From an uncultured Lachnospiraceae bacterium (GTDB lineage: Bacteria; Bacillota; Clostridia; Lachnospirales; Lachnospiraceae), in the NCBI GenBank assembly GCA_934339135.1, contig CAKRHP010000015.1, forward strand, positions 1 to 64,000: a stretch of DNA of 64,000 bases, read 5' to 3'. The notes beneath the pieces were generated by a model, which was given only the letters and a program-made list of their open reading frames with translations, did not search any database and was not told the DNA's origin. This document shows, piece by piece, positions 46,113 to 55,526 of this stretch. Each line of letters opens with the position of its first letter. The stretch's first letter is position 1. The position numbers and the translations under genes were made by a program.

Positions 46113-47018
46113 TTATCCTAATAATCCGGTACTGAAATAACGCTCCATACGGTCGGCAAGTACCGTGGTGATCACTTTATCTGAACCGTATTTTGCTGCC
46201 ATCTGCTTACATGCCCAGATATTGGCTCCGGAGGAGGTGCCGCACAGGAGTCCCTGTACTTTTGCAAGCTGTCTCGTGGTCTCGATGGCATCCTCGTCTG
46301 ATACCTCTACCACTTCGTCGATCAGTGACGTATCCAGAACCGCAGGGATAAAACCGTCTCCGATCCCCTGGATCTGATGGATCCCCGGCTTATCCCCATG
46401 AAGTGCGGAGACATTCTTTGGCTCTACGGCAATGATCTTGATATCGGGATTCTGATCCTTCAGATAACGTCCGATGCCCTGCAGGGTTCCGGCACTTCCA
46501 AGACCGCCCACGAAAATATCCACCTTACCGTCAAGCTCCCTGTAAATCTCAGGTGCCGTAGTCCGGTAATGGATATCCGGGTTTGCCGGATTTTCAAACT
46601 GTTGCGGCATAAAGCCCTGATCACCCAGCTCTGCAAGAAGCTGCTCCGCTTTCTTTACGGAACCGCCAATGCTCTCCTTTGCCGGAGTCAGTACCAGCTC
46701 AGCCCCGAGACAATGGATAATCTTCTTGCGTTCCTCGCTCATATTTTCCGGCATGACAATGATCACGCGGTAGCCTTTCCGGACACCTACCAGAGCCAGA
46801 CCGATACCGGTATTGCCGGAGGTTGGTTCAATGATAGTCATGCCCGGCTTTAATGTTCCGTCCTTTTCTGCCTGCTCGATCATGTTTTTGGCAACCCGGT
46901 CCTTAATGCTTCCACCGGGATTTAAAAATTCTGCTTTGGCATAGATGGGGAATCCCAGGGATTCCTTCAAGCTGATCATCGGTGTGTTGCCGATGCATTC
47001 AATAATGTTATGGATCAT
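46113..47018 (-). CDS. cysK: Cysteine synthase CysK
   Basis: A 301-residue PLP enzyme making cysteine from O-acetylserine and sulfide. PLP lysine K39 in NPGGSIKDRVA, phosphate loop TSGNTGIG (66-73), substrate loop GGLGSAGTLQGIGRYLK and LCGTSSGANIWA. It follows metF by 18 bp. No serine acetyltransferase is next to it. Binding site AAGAGGCAAAATGAA. Confidence 0.95.
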   Translation of the reverse strand: MIHNIIECIGNTPMISLKESLGFPIYAKAEFLNPGGSIKDRVAKNMIEQAEKDGTLKPGMTIIEPTSGNTGIGLALVGVRKGYRVIIVMPENMSEERKKIIHCLGAELVLTPAKESIGGSVKKAEQLLAELGDQGFMPQQFENPANPDIHYRTTAPEIYRELDGKVDIFVGGLGSAGTLQGIGRYLKDQNPDIKIIAVEPKNVSALHGDKPGIHQIQGIGDGFIPAVLDTSLIDEVVEVSDEDAIETTRQLAKVQGLLCGTSSGANIWACKQMAAKYGSDKVITTVLADRMERYFSTGLLG

Positions 47019-47036
47019 TTCATTTTGCCTCTTTTC

Positions 47037-47909
47037 TTAACCGATAATTTCTGAAAGGTTATTCTGGATACCGGCAGCCACCTCCGGATCATTCATGGTA
47101 TATACATGAATATGCTTTACGCCATTGGCGATCAGATCAATGATCTGGTCGGTGGCATAAGCGATTCCTGCCTGTTTCATTTTGGCAGGTTCATCTCCGA
47201 ACCAGTCTACGATGGATTTAAAACGTGCCGGAACACAGCTTCCGGATAACTGGATACTGCGTGCGACCTGATTTTTTCTGGTGATCGGCATGATCCCGGC
47301 AATGATCGGAACCATAATACCGGCTTCACGAAGACGATACAGATAATTGTAAAAAATCGAATTATCGAAGAACATCTGTGTGGTCAGAAACTCACAGCCG
47401 GCATCCACCTTTTCTTTAATATGAAGAATATCCTCCGCCTTTGAGGAGGCCTCCGGATGACCCTCAGGATAACAGGCTCCGCCAATGCACATATCCGGTG
47501 CGAGACGTTTGATCTCCCGGACCAGCTCGGCGGCATAGTGAAACTGGTCCGGCAGAGGAAAGTTTGCGTCCTGTGGAATGTCTCCTCTTAGAGCCAGAAT
47601 ATTTTCAATACCGGCTTCCTTCATAAGCCGGATCTGATTTTCTACGGTTTCCCTGGTGGAGGAAAGACAGGTCAGATGTGCAATGGAATTGACACCGTAT
47701 GCGTCTTTGATATCCTTTGCGATCTGAATCGTATACTTGCTGTTTTTACCACCGGCAGCACCGTATGTAACGCTCATAAAATCCGGTTTTAAAGCGGCAA
47801 TATCACGAACGGCTTCGTTTACCTTTTCTACAGCCGTGGTTGTTTTGGGAGGAAATACCTCCATGGATAATGTTATCTTATCTGACTGTAATACATCTGT
47901 TATTTTCAT
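47037..47909 (-). CDS. metF: Methylenetetrahydrofolate reductase MetF
   Basis: A 290-residue flavoprotein reducing 5,10-methylene-THF to 5-methyl-THF for methionine synthesis. Motifs: LSMEVFPPKTTTAVEKV, MSVTYGAAGGKN, HLTCLSSTRE, NILALRGDIPQD, IGGACYPEGHPEA and GIMPITRKNQV. First gene of metF-cysK-HD. The link between one-carbon and sulfur metabolism makes the operon sensible. Confidence 0.95.
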   Translation of the reverse strand: MKITDVLQSDKITLSMEVFPPKTTTAVEKVNEAVRDIAALKPDFMSVTYGAAGGKNSKYTIQIAKDIKDAYGVNSIAHLTCLSSTRETVENQIRLMKEAGIENILALRGDIPQDANFPLPDQFHYAAELVREIKRLAPDMCIGGACYPEGHPEASSKAEDILHIKEKVDAGCEFLTTQMFFDNSIFYNYLYRLREAGIMVPIIAGIMPITRKNQVARSIQLSGSCVPARFKSIVDWFGDEPAKMKQAGIAYATDQIIDLIANGVKHIHVYTMNDPEVAAGIQNNLSEIIG

Positions 47910-48128
47910 TGTAATTTTACATCCTTTCTCTGCTTGCAGACTTTGTGAGTCAAGTGCAAAGTATCATGTGAAAATCCGGCATATATGAATTTTCACGATT
48001 TGATTCTCTTCTAAATATATATTGTTCCCGGCTTGTATTTGTGACTCTGACCGGTATATATTTTTATGTCGGAATGAATTCAAAAAGCATTATAAATTTT
48101 AGCACATATTCGTAAAAATCTCAAATGC
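47910..48128. other. metF leader region
   Basis: No SAM riboswitch (S-box) or T-box is recognisable. There is a bulged hairpin TTGCA..GACT/AGTC..TGCAA at 47934-47959 just upstream of the ribosome binding site that might regulate translation. A convincing promoter was not found. Confidence 0.35.
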
Positions 48129-49535
48129 TCATGCTCCGGCAGTGTTTTCATTTTCTTTCTCAAAATACTCTTTGACTAACTTCACCACAACACCGGAAAG
48201 CAGGAACACTGCGATCAGGTTTGGAATCGCCATTAATCCGTTGAAGGTCTCGGCAATGCTCCATAGGAGTCCCAGATCCAGAGTTGCTCCCACGATCGCA
48301 ACCAGAGAATAAACCAGCATAAACGGTTTGTTGACACGGGAGCCAAACAGAAACTCAATACATCTGGCACCGTATAAACCCCATCCTACAATTGTAGAAA
48401 ATGCAAAGCAGCACATGGCAACGGCTGTAAAAACAGAAACCCAATTACCGTAGGTGGCAGTAAAGCTGGAAATCGTCAGCTCAGCTCCTGCCGCAGCTCC
48501 GTATCCTACCGGAACACCGCTGCAGAGAATGACAAGTGCTGTCATAGTACAGATCAGAATGGTATCCACAAATACTTCGAAAATACCGAAAAATCCCTGT
48601 TTTACCGGCTTTCTTGTGTCGGCACAGGCATGGGCAATGGAGCCGGTACCAAGACCTGCTTCATTGGAAAAGATACCACGGGAAACACCTTTTTTCATAC
48701 TGAGAAAGAAGCTTCCCACTGCTCCACCGGTGACAGAGGCCGGCGAAAAGGCTCCCTGAATGATAGAACGAAATACCGATGGGATATTTTGGATATTGAT
48801 CAGAATGACCCCAAGCGCCAACAGGATATACAAAAGAGCCATAAAGGGGACAAGCTTTTCGGTAACCTGTCCAATACGCTTAATGCCGCCAAGAAGGATC
48901 AGTGCCAGCAGAATAGCCAGAATAATTCCGATCACGAGATTCAGGCGCTTCACGGAAGATCTGGAAATAATGCCGAAGCTGTTTAATGCGGAATCAATCG
49001 CCGTGGTGATGGTATTGACCTGTGTGGCATTTCCTGTTCCAAACACTGTCAGAACGCCAAATGCTGAGAACAAATAAGCAAGCCAGTGCCAATGCTTTTT
49101 CAGACCGTTCTTAATATAGTACATAGGACCGCCAACCAGATCTCCGTCCACATTTGTCTCACGGAAATGAACTGCAAGAGTTACCTCTGAAAATTTGGTG
49201 CACATACCTAGAAGTGCAGAAACCCACATCCAGAAAACGGCTCCCGGTCCGCCGATGGCGATGGCTCCTGCGACGCCGGCAATATTTCCGGTGCCCACGG
49301 TGGAAGCAAGTGCCGTACAGACTGCCTGAAATGGCGTTAATGCCCCATCGGCAGCCTCCCTCTTTTTAAATATCCGGCCAAAGGTGATCTTCATGGCATA
49401 GGGAAATTTGCGAAGCTGCAGAAATCCCGTGCGGATGCTTAAGACAAGCCCAACACCGATAATACAGATCATGGCCGGGACACCCCATATAAAATTATTG
49501 ATCACATTGTTGATATGTTCTATGGTCAATAACAT
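48129..49535 (-). CDS. Alanine/sodium symporter (AGCS family)
   Basis: A 468-residue membrane transporter with about 10-11 helices. Family text: VGTGNIAGVAGAIAIGGPGAVFWMWVSALLGM, GGPMYYIKNGLKK and SNEAGLGTGSIAHACADTRKPVKQG. Probably takes up alanine or glycine with Na+. Single gene. Binding site AGAGGAAAGCT. Confidence 0.93.
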   Translation of the reverse strand: MLLTIEHINNVINNFIWGVPAMICIIGVGLVLSIRTGFLQLRKFPYAMKITFGRIFKKREAADGALTPFQAVCTALASTVGTGNIAGVAGAIAIGGPGAVFWMWVSALLGMCTKFSEVTLAVHFRETNVDGDLVGGPMYYIKNGLKKHWHWLAYLFSAFGVLTVFGTGNATQVNTITTAIDSALNSFGIISRSSVKRLNLVIGIILAILLALILLGGIKRIGQVTEKLVPFMALLYILLALGVILINIQNIPSVFRSIIQGAFSPASVTGGAVGSFFLSMKKGVSRGIFSNEAGLGTGSIAHACADTRKPVKQGFFGIFEVFVDTILICTMTALVILCSGVPVGYGAAAGAELTISSFTATYGNWVSVFTAVAMCCFAFSTIVGWGLYGARCIEFLFGSRVNKPFMLVYSLVAIVGATLDLGLLWSIAETFNGLMAIPNLIAVFLLSGVVVKLVKEYFEKENENTAGA

Positions 49536-49566
49536 AGCTTTCCTCTTTTCTGTAAATAATCCGCAA

Positions 49567-49596
49567 GTATTATATTTTTACCTGAAAATATAATAC
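49567..49596. promoter_or_regulatory. 12-bp inverted repeat upstream of the alanine symporter gene
   Basis: GTATTATATTTT and its perfect complement are separated by six bases, 32 bp before the start codon. It may be an operator or leader hairpin. Confidence 0.4.
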
Positions 49597-49725
49597 ACAC
49601 ATGTTATCTACTATACCGTATTCCGGTGGTTTTGCCAACAATTTTTCAAAGATAATCAGGAAAATAATCAGGAAAAAACATCTCAGGCGGTATAGATTCC
49701 TTATCAATTTTTCGACAAAATTGAC

Positions 49726-49773
49726 AAAAACCGCTGATACTTCTGCAAGAATATTACAAAAATATCAGCGGTT
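49726..49773 (-). terminator. Terminator of the degV gene
   Basis: A perfect 10-bp stem ACCGCTGATA/TATCAGCGGT with a 23-base loop, followed by TTTTTGTC on the minus strand. Confidence 0.75.
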
Positions 49774-49816
49774 AATTTCAAAATATTCTGTTAAAACATA
49801 TGTTGTAATACTTGTT

Positions 49817-50770
49817 TTATGCGGTACACCGTTTCAGGCTTTCCTCTTGGGTCAGACCTGCCTCGGCACATGCTTCGTACTTTTTCATAACACCGACGCC
49901 GATGGCATACGGTCCGGTGTGTACACAGATCGTCGCACCGATCTGCACAATACGAGACTCCTCGGAAACGCCCATCTCCTGAAGCATCTGGTCGATCATT
50001 TTTTTAAACTCACGTCCCTCTGACTCATCATAGCCAAAGCCCACAGAGAAAATGTAATCCTGTGGATTCTCATGATTCTCCTCAAAATAAAGCTTTGTCA
50101 GCTCGATGATCTTTGCCATGGACTTCTTGCGGCTGCGGGCAACTCCGGAGGAATCAATGGAACCGTCCTTTAAGGTGATCATTGGTTTCAGGCGGAGCAT
50201 GGTGCCTGCCATACCGGCAAGCTTTCCGATACGGCCACCGTGCTGCAGATACGTAAGGTCTCCCACTGTAAAGAAAATACGGCCGCGGTCCATCATTTCT
50301 CCCTTGAGCACAGCTACAGTCTTTTCATAAGAATAACCGGCATCCCGCATCTTTGCCGCCTCAATGGCATATATCCCTTGAGATACGGTGGCTTCCAGGG
50401 AATTGATCACTGTGATCTGTGCCTCTGGGTGATCTTCCAGAATGATCTCTCTGGCATTGCAGGCGGAATTATATGCTCCACTGAGGGTGTTGGTAATGGT
50501 CATACAGATAATTCCGCGTCCCTCCTTCACATGTGGCAGAAAGGCATCTACGAAATTCTGGACAGATGGCAGAGATGTTTTCGGGTATACATCCGGCTCC
50601 GTTACCATACGTTCATAAACATCGCGGGTACCGATCTCATCAATTTCCTTCTGATAGTTCTCGCCATCAAAGGATACATAAAAAGGTACCACCTGAATAT
50701 TGTATTTCTTTCTTAATTCTATCGTCAGATCGCAGGATCCGTCGCTGATAATCTGATAATCCATAATCAT
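49817..50770 (-). CDS. DegV family fatty-acid-binding protein
   Basis: A 317-residue protein of the DegV/FakB fold that binds one fatty acid. Motifs: IISDGSCDLTIELRKKYNIQVVPFYVSFDGE, KTSLPSVQNFVDAF, CMTITNTLSGAYNSA and the C-terminal GATICVHTGPYAIGVGVMKK. FakB proteins hand fatty acids to the kinase FakA, which is not in this window. Longer than the usual 280 residues. Single gene with a strong promoter. Confidence 0.92.
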   Translation of the reverse strand: MIMDYQIISDGSCDLTIELRKKYNIQVVPFYVSFDGENYQKEIDEIGTRDVYERMVTEPDVYPKTSLPSVQNFVDAFLPHVKEGRGIICMTITNTLSGAYNSACNAREIILEDHPEAQITVINSLEATVSQGIYAIEAAKMRDAGYSYEKTVAVLKGEMMDRGRIFFTVGDLTYLQHGGRIGKLAGMAGTMLRLKPMITLKDGSIDSSGVARSRKKSMAKIIELTKLYFEENHENPQDYIFSVGFGYDESEGREFKKMIDQMLQEMGVSEESRIVQIGATICVHTGPYAIGVGVMKKYEACAEAGLTQEESLKRCTA

Positions 50771-50831
50771 TCCTCACACTTTCAAAAAAGGTTTTTTTGT
50801 CTTTACGATACAGTTTAAATATTCTACGCTA

Positions 50832-50877
50832 TGTAGTAACAATAACTACATTTTAACATAACAAAAACCCCTGTCAA
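50832..50877 (-). promoter_or_regulatory. Promoter and possible operator of the degV gene
   Basis: Minus-strand perfect -35 TTGACA (50872-50877), 16-bp spacer, -10 TAAAAT (50850-50855). Immediately downstream, TGTAGTTATTGTTACTACA (50832-50850) is an inverted repeat with 6-bp arms covering the likely transcription start, well placed for a repressor. Confidence 0.62.
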
Positions 50878-50887
50878 TAGTATTTAC

Positions 50888-50935
50888 AAATAAATTAGGG
50901 ATAATTCCGGGAAATTTAAGAATTATCCCTAATTT
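50888..50935 (-). terminator. Terminator of the HD-domain gene
   Basis: A perfect 15-bp stem AAATTAGGGATAATT/AATTATCCCTAATTT with a 14-base loop, 38 bp after the stop codon; the T-tract is short (ATTTATTTG). Confidence 0.75.
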
Positions 50936-50973
50936 AAAGAAGTTTTCAGTGGAAGAACAACAATTTCCCGGTC

Positions 50974-51630
50974 TTACAGGATCTTACTTCCGTTGGCGGT
51001 CAAACGGAAACGCACATCGAGAATCCCGGCGGCTCTCCGGCACATCTGCATCCTTTGTAAAAAGATATCAAAGTATTCATACATGGTACAGATGCTTTCA
51101 TCAATCTGGAGATTTAAGGAAATCTGTTTTTTGGAACGGCTGATCTTTAGTCTTGACTCAGTAACGGCGTAATTGACCCTGTCGTGCATGTCATAAGATG
51201 CCTTTTCCTTATCCCGTACCCGGTTTCGCCTCACATCTGTCTTATCTGCAAGGATCAACGCCGCAGATACCGGATCAAAAGCACCACCGGTGGATTCGTC
51301 ATGATTTGCGATGGCAGACATGATGGTAATACGGTCTTCCATGGTAATATCTGTTTTTTTCATCCATTCATTGGCAAGGAGGGCTCCATATTCTGCGTGA
51401 TGGCTTCGATTCACGGAATTTCCGATATCGTGCAGAAAACCTGCCATTTTGGCAATCTCTACGGTATGCTCCGGGTAATCAAATTTTTCCAGGATCAGAC
51501 CTGCCCGCTCTGCCACAAGCATACAATGTTTTTCGGAATGATCCGTATATCCCATGGCTCCCAGCTTTTCATTTCCCTTTTGAATGTAGGCTTTGATCTC
51601 TTTATCTTTTTTTATTTCTTTATAATTCAT
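50974..51630 (-). CDS. HD domain protein
   Basis: A 218-residue phosphohydrolase-like protein. HD ligands: TDHSEKH, FLHDIGN, HHAEYGA, ANHDEST and LADKTDVRR. This resembles the HD domains of small nucleotide phosphohydrolases or HD-GYP relatives; the substrate is not evident. ATG at 51630 chosen over the upstream GTG at 51642; neither has ideal spacing to GAAAGA. Confidence 0.8.
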   Translation of the reverse strand: MNYKEIKKDKEIKAYIQKGNEKLGAMGYTDHSEKHCMLVAERAGLILEKFDYPEHTVEIAKMAGFLHDIGNSVNRSHHAEYGALLANEWMKKTDITMEDRITIMSAIANHDESTGGAFDPVSAALILADKTDVRRNRVRDKEKASYDMHDRVNYAVTESRLKISRSKKQISLNLQIDESICTMYEYFDIFLQRMQMCRRAAGILDVRFRLTANGSKIL

Positions 51631-51669
51631 AACACGTATCACATTCTTTCAAATTAATATTTATTCCCA

Positions 51670-52610
51670 TCATAAACGGTTGATGGCATCCATTGCCAGT
51701 ACGGAACGCTCGCATTCCTCTGCGGATAACGTGATCTGGCAGCAATAAGGACTTCCTTTCATGTATTTTGCAGCGTAGCTCAGGCCGTTTGTCTTTTCAT
51801 CCAGAAACGGCTTATCAATCTGCAGAGGATCTCCCAGAAGAATGATCTTTGTTCCTTTTCCAGCACGGGTAATGATGCCCTTTACCTGATTAATGCCTCT
51901 GTCTGGATAATGCCACGTTCAAAGATTTCCTGAATCTTATCCTGCAGTGCATTTTCATCCTCATAGCGTTTCTTTTCATCGGAATCCAGAATCTGCTCAA
52001 GATTATCTATAATAGGACGCATCAACGGAGCAATCTTTTCCTGCTCTCCTCCCGGCAGAAAACCAATATCGTCATCAAACTGTGCATTGGGACGGCACAC
52101 GATGATACGGCGGTATTCTCCGGAAGGGTTGTTATAAATCTTTTCCATGCCGACGGCGAGGGAATAAAAGGTTTTTGCGGTGCCTGCCATACCCTTGATG
52201 ATCACAAGAGGGATTTCCTTTGCGGGAAGCATCAGTGCCTCCTGCATAAAATACTGCCCTACATTCTGTGGTTTTACTCCATAGGGGCGGATTTTTTTAT
52301 AATGAAGAGGGATCACCTTCTCTCCTTGAATGCGCCCCAGCAGGGTTTTACCGGAGGACTGGTCCGGTGTCAGAATGACAAATTCATTGACTTCAGCTTC
52401 GACAGGATAATGCTCGCCCTCTTCGTCTGTGGTATAGATCATATCTTTGGAAATCCCATGCTTTTTAAATTCTTTGACGGATTCTTCCGGAATATAAGCA
52501 CTGGTGCGCCCAGTGTATTGACGGTCATCCTCAGAAATCTGTTCGGTGGTAAAATCTTCCGCAGGTATGCTGAGAATCTGGGCTTTCAGGCGAAGCACAA
52601 TATCCTTTGT
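51670..52610 (-). pseudogene. Decayed phoH-like (PIN-PhoH) ATPase gene
   Basis: Remnant of the PIN-PhoH family. Two lesions are visible. First, sequence homologous to PhoH starts abruptly at TKDIVLRLKAQ (52610) directly after an in-frame TAA; the whole N-terminal PIN domain of about 120 residues expected in this family is gone. Second, after GIIQTEAL the frame ends at TAA near 51880, but the downstream text NQVKGIITRAGKGTKIILLGDPLQIDKPFLDE continues in another frame to a stop at 51670; about 25 residues expected between them, including the Walker B IIDEAQN, are missing. Walker A GMAGTAKT and RIIVCRPNAQFDDDIGFLPG remain. An open frame of 238 codons (51882-52598, GTG start) is left but cannot make an active ATPase. 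Confidence 0.85.
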
Positions 52611-52689
52611 TTAATTTATAGATATAAGCTTATAAAAACATAATAAATAAAAATATGTAAAATCCGCTATCCTGCTGCTGTAAAAATTA

Positions 52690-52717
52690 CGTAAAAAGAG
52701 CTTGTTACAGCTCTTTT
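52690..52717 (-). terminator. Terminator overlapping the P-type ATPase stop codon
   Basis: Stem AAAAGAGCT/AGCTCTTTT with a GTAACA loop that includes the TAA stop, followed by TTTTTACG. Confidence 0.8.
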
Positions 52718-55299
52718 ATGCATTTGTATATCTGGATCAATATTGTAGGTGTTACCGCCATGGCAAGGATCATCCCATACTGTGCCGGATGCAGCGGTGC
52801 TACATCAAAAACACCGTGAAGAGCCGGTATCATCAGTACAGATCCTAACAGCAGCACACCAACGCAAAATGCCCCAAGGCTGTACCAGTTTCTCCGGAAA
52901 CCGATCCGGAATACAGAATGATCACTCCGGCAGTTAAAGCCATGAAACAGTCTGGCCAGAGATAAGGTGGAAAATGCCATGGTCATGGCGGTGGCATGAT
53001 CCGTCTGAAAACCGAAATGGTATGCAGTCATGGTGCAGGCAGCGATCAAAAATCCCTGTACCAGAATCCGTACACTAAAAGCTTTGGTCAGGATCCCCTC
53101 TTTTGGATCTCTCGGTCTGACGGATAACAGATCCTTTTCCGGCGGTTCCATTCCGATCGCCAGTGCCGGAAGGGAATCAGTCAGAAGATTGATAAACAGC
53201 AGATGAACCGGCTGGAACGGAACCTTCAGCCCCAGCAACGAAGTATATAATACGGCAAAGATGCCTGCCATATTTCCGGATAATAAAAATCCGATGGCAT
53301 TTTTGATATTACGGTAAACATTTCTTCCGTTGGCTACTGCCTTAATAATGGTTGCAAAATTGTCATCCCCGAGGATCATGGATGCAGCATCCTTGGAGAC
53401 TTCTGTACCGGTAATGCCCATGGCTACACCGATATCTGCTTTTTTCAATGCCGGAGCATCGTTGACACCGTCTCCGGTCATAGACACGATCTGTCCTTTT
53501 TTCTGCCATGCCTCAACAATACGGATCTTATTTTCCGGAGATACTCTGGCATAGACGGAGATATGATCGATCTGTGCAGCAAACTCCTGATCACTCATCT
53601 GATCCAGTTCCATCCCTGTGACGGTCAGATCCCCCTCCTTCCAGATGCCGATCTGTCTGGCAATCGCCGTCGCCGTCACACTGTGATCCCCTGTGATCAT
53701 AACCGGTTTGATCCCGGCACGGATCGCATCGGAAACTGCCTGTACGGATTCTTCTCTCGGTGGATCCATCATGGAAATAAGTCCCAGAAAGATAAGATCA
53801 TTCTCAGATTCTGTAGTCAGATGCTCCCGGCTGTCAGCCTCCCGATAGGCAAATGCCAGTACCCGCAGCCCGTTTTCGGAAAAATGACGATTCTGCCTGA
53901 GAATCTGTTCCTGATCAGCTTTTGTGTATGAACGGACACCATCTGTAGTCTGTACTCTTGTAATCCGGTCCAACAAAACATCTACCGCACCCTTTGTAAA
54001 AATGATATCTTTCCCGTCAATCTCATAACGGGAACTCATCAGCTTTCTGGTGGAATCAAACGGCAGTTCCTCAACACGGGAATATGTTTCACGAAGCCGT
54101 GTGTAATCCGGACCGGCTCCGGACAGCATATCTAAAAGAGCTGTTTCGGTAGGGTCTCCTATGCATTGTCCATCCACAAGATCGGAGTCGTTGTTTAAAA
54201 TTGCATTGAGAAGCAGATATTTCTGAACCGGATCATCGAATGTGATATCGGATGGAGAAATCAGCCGTTCTCCCACATAGATCTGCCGTACCGTCATTTT
54301 ATTCTGGGTCAGGGTACCTGTTTTGTCGGAGCAGATCACAGATACACAGCCGAGAGTTTCTACCGCTTTCAGATCTTTAATAATGGCATTTTCCTTTGCC
54401 ATTTTCTGGGTGCCCATGGCCTGTACAATGGTTACGATGGATCCCAGTGCCTCCGGAATGGCTGCAACTGCAAGTGCCACCGCAAATAAAAGGGAATCCA
54501 GAATACCGGTTCCACGGGTGATGCTCAGTCCGAAAACAAGGACACATATGATCATGATGCAGGCTGCCAGCTTGCTGCTGAACTGATCGAGACTCACCTG
54601 AAGTGGTGTCTTTTTCTCCCCGGAATCATTCATCAGCCGGGCGATTTTTCCCATTTCGGTATCCATACCGGTTTCAGTGACCACCACAAGGGCTCTGCCA
54701 TAAGTAACGAGACTGCCGGAATATACCATATTGACCCGGTCTCCCAACGGAAGTTCTTCTGTTAAAACAGCATCTGATTTATCGATATTGGTGGATTCTC
54801 CGGTCAGGGCACTTTCATTGACCTGCAGGGAATAATTATTCAGGATGCGGCCATCGGCAGCAACCATATCTCCTGCTTCCAGAGTAAGAATATCACCTGG
54901 GACAATATCTTTGGAATCAATCTCAATCCTGGTATGATCCCGGTAAACCTTTGCGCTGGGCGAAGAAAGATCTTTCAGACTTTCCAATGATTTTCTGGCC
55001 TTGCTGTACTGTACCGTGCCAAGAATGGCGTTTAAGATCAAAACGACAATGATCACAGTGGTACTTTCCGGATTACCGGAAATAGCAGAAATAACTGCTG
55101 CAATGATCAATATGATCACCAGAAGATCCAGAAACTGCTCTCCAAATACCTGTAACAGGCTCTTTTTTTTGCCTTCTTTCAGGATATTGGGACCGCATTG
55201 TTCCAGACGCTTTGCTGCGTCCGCACCGGTCAGCCCCGTCTCTGCAGTTTCTTTTTCCTTCATAACCTGTGTCTGTGACATCTGATACCAGTTTTTCAT
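52705..55299 (-). CDS. P-type cation-transporting ATPase (Ca2+/Mn2+ type)
   Basis: An 864-residue P2-type ATPase: cation N-terminal domain, actuator motif TGES (167-170), ion-binding helix 4 AAIPEAL (280-285), phosphorylated D325 in SDKTGTLTQ, KGAVDVLL, MITGDH, TGDGVNDAPALK hinge, helix 6 NLLTDSLPALA and ten expected helices. Sequence alone suggests Ca2+ or Mn2+ export. The gene stands behind a yybP-ykoY riboswitch, which senses Mn2+, so manganese efflux is the best guess. Length is shorter than SERCA, typical of bacterial members. GGAGGAAGTTGT precedes the ATG. Confidence 0.93.
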   Translation of the reverse strand: MKNWYQMSQTQVMKEKETAETGLTGADAAKRLEQCGPNILKEGKKKSLLQVFGEQFLDLLVIILIIAAVISAISGNPESTTVIIVVLILNAILGTVQYSKARKSLESLKDLSSPSAKVYRDHTRIEIDSKDIVPGDILTLEAGDMVAADGRILNNYSLQVNESALTGESTNIDKSDAVLTEELPLGDRVNMVYSGSLVTYGRALVVVTETGMDTEMGKIARLMNDSGEKKTPLQVSLDQFSSKLAACIMIICVLVFGLSITRGTGILDSLLFAVALAVAAIPEALGSIVTIVQAMGTQKMAKENAIIKDLKAVETLGCVSVICSDKTGTLTQNKMTVRQIYVGERLISPSDITFDDPVQKYLLLNAILNNDSDLVDGQCIGDPTETALLDMLSGAGPDYTRLRETYSRVEELPFDSTRKLMSSRYEIDGKDIIFTKGAVDVLLDRITRVQTTDGVRSYTKADQEQILRQNRHFSENGLRVLAFAYREADSREHLTTESENDLIFLGLISMMDPPREESVQAVSDAIRAGIKPVMITGDHSVTATAIARQIGIWKEGDLTVTGMELDQMSDQEFAAQIDHISVYARVSPENKIRIVEAWQKKGQIVSMTGDGVNDAPALKKADIGVAMGITGTEVSKDAASMILGDDNFATIIKAVANGRNVYRNIKNAIGFLLSGNMAGIFAVLYTSLLGLKVPFQPVHLLFINLLTDSLPALAIGMEPPEKDLLSVRPRDPKEGILTKAFSVRILVQGFLIAACTMTAYHFGFQTDHATAMTMAFSTLSLARLFHGFNCRSDHSVFRIGFRRNWYSLGAFCVGVLLLGSVLMIPALHGVFDVAPLHPAQYGMILAMAVTPTILIQIYKCIKEL

Positions 55300-55342
55300 A
55301 CAACTTCCTCCATTTTTATCAATTTCTTAAAATAAAATGTAC

Positions 55343-55403
55343 TAAAAAAGACTTTCCATGCAGAATAAAACCTATCAAATGTTTTATTCTGCACGAAAAG
55401 TCT
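55343..55403 (-). terminator. Riboswitch expression platform (intrinsic terminator)
   Basis: A long stem of about 22 bp: AGACTTT..GCAGAATAAAAC paired with GTTTTATTCTGC..AAAGTCT, 9-base loop, then TTTTTT. Its 5' arm (AGACTTTT, 55396-55403) is also the 3' side of the riboswitch aptamer, so aptamer folding and termination exclude each other. It ends 43 bp before the ATPase start. Confidence 0.88.
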
Positions 55404-55494
55404 CATAACCGAACAATTGATTCCGTACGGCATGCATCACCAGGTACGAAGTACCGAGATTGTTGACGATACATTAAAATTACTCCCCTTTAAT
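55396..55494 (-). ncRNA. yybP-ykoY manganese riboswitch aptamer
   Basis: Minus-strand sequence shows the family's conserved pieces in order: AAAGGGGAGTA (55481-55491), GTCAACA (55461-55467), a short GGTAC/GTACC hairpin (55443-55455), a helix AACAAT/ATTGTT (about 55459-55464 with 55412-55417), and the closing TATGAGAC (55400-55407) for the usual CAAGACC-like 3' strand. Binding of Mn2+ should hold the 3' strand in the aptamer and prevent the terminator, giving an ON switch for the ATPase. Confidence 0.85.
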
Positions 55495-55526
55495 GCGGAA
55501 CATGTCATTTTATTAAAAGTAATGCT

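Noticed and set aside
47910..48128. Possible SAM riboswitch before metF
   Set aside because: The conserved S-box core elements are not present; only a small bulged hairpin was found.
49621..49690. Direct repeat AATAATCAGGAAA near the degV terminator
   Set aside because: Two adjacent copies of an AT-rich 12-mer only; no array or spacer structure, so not a CRISPR.
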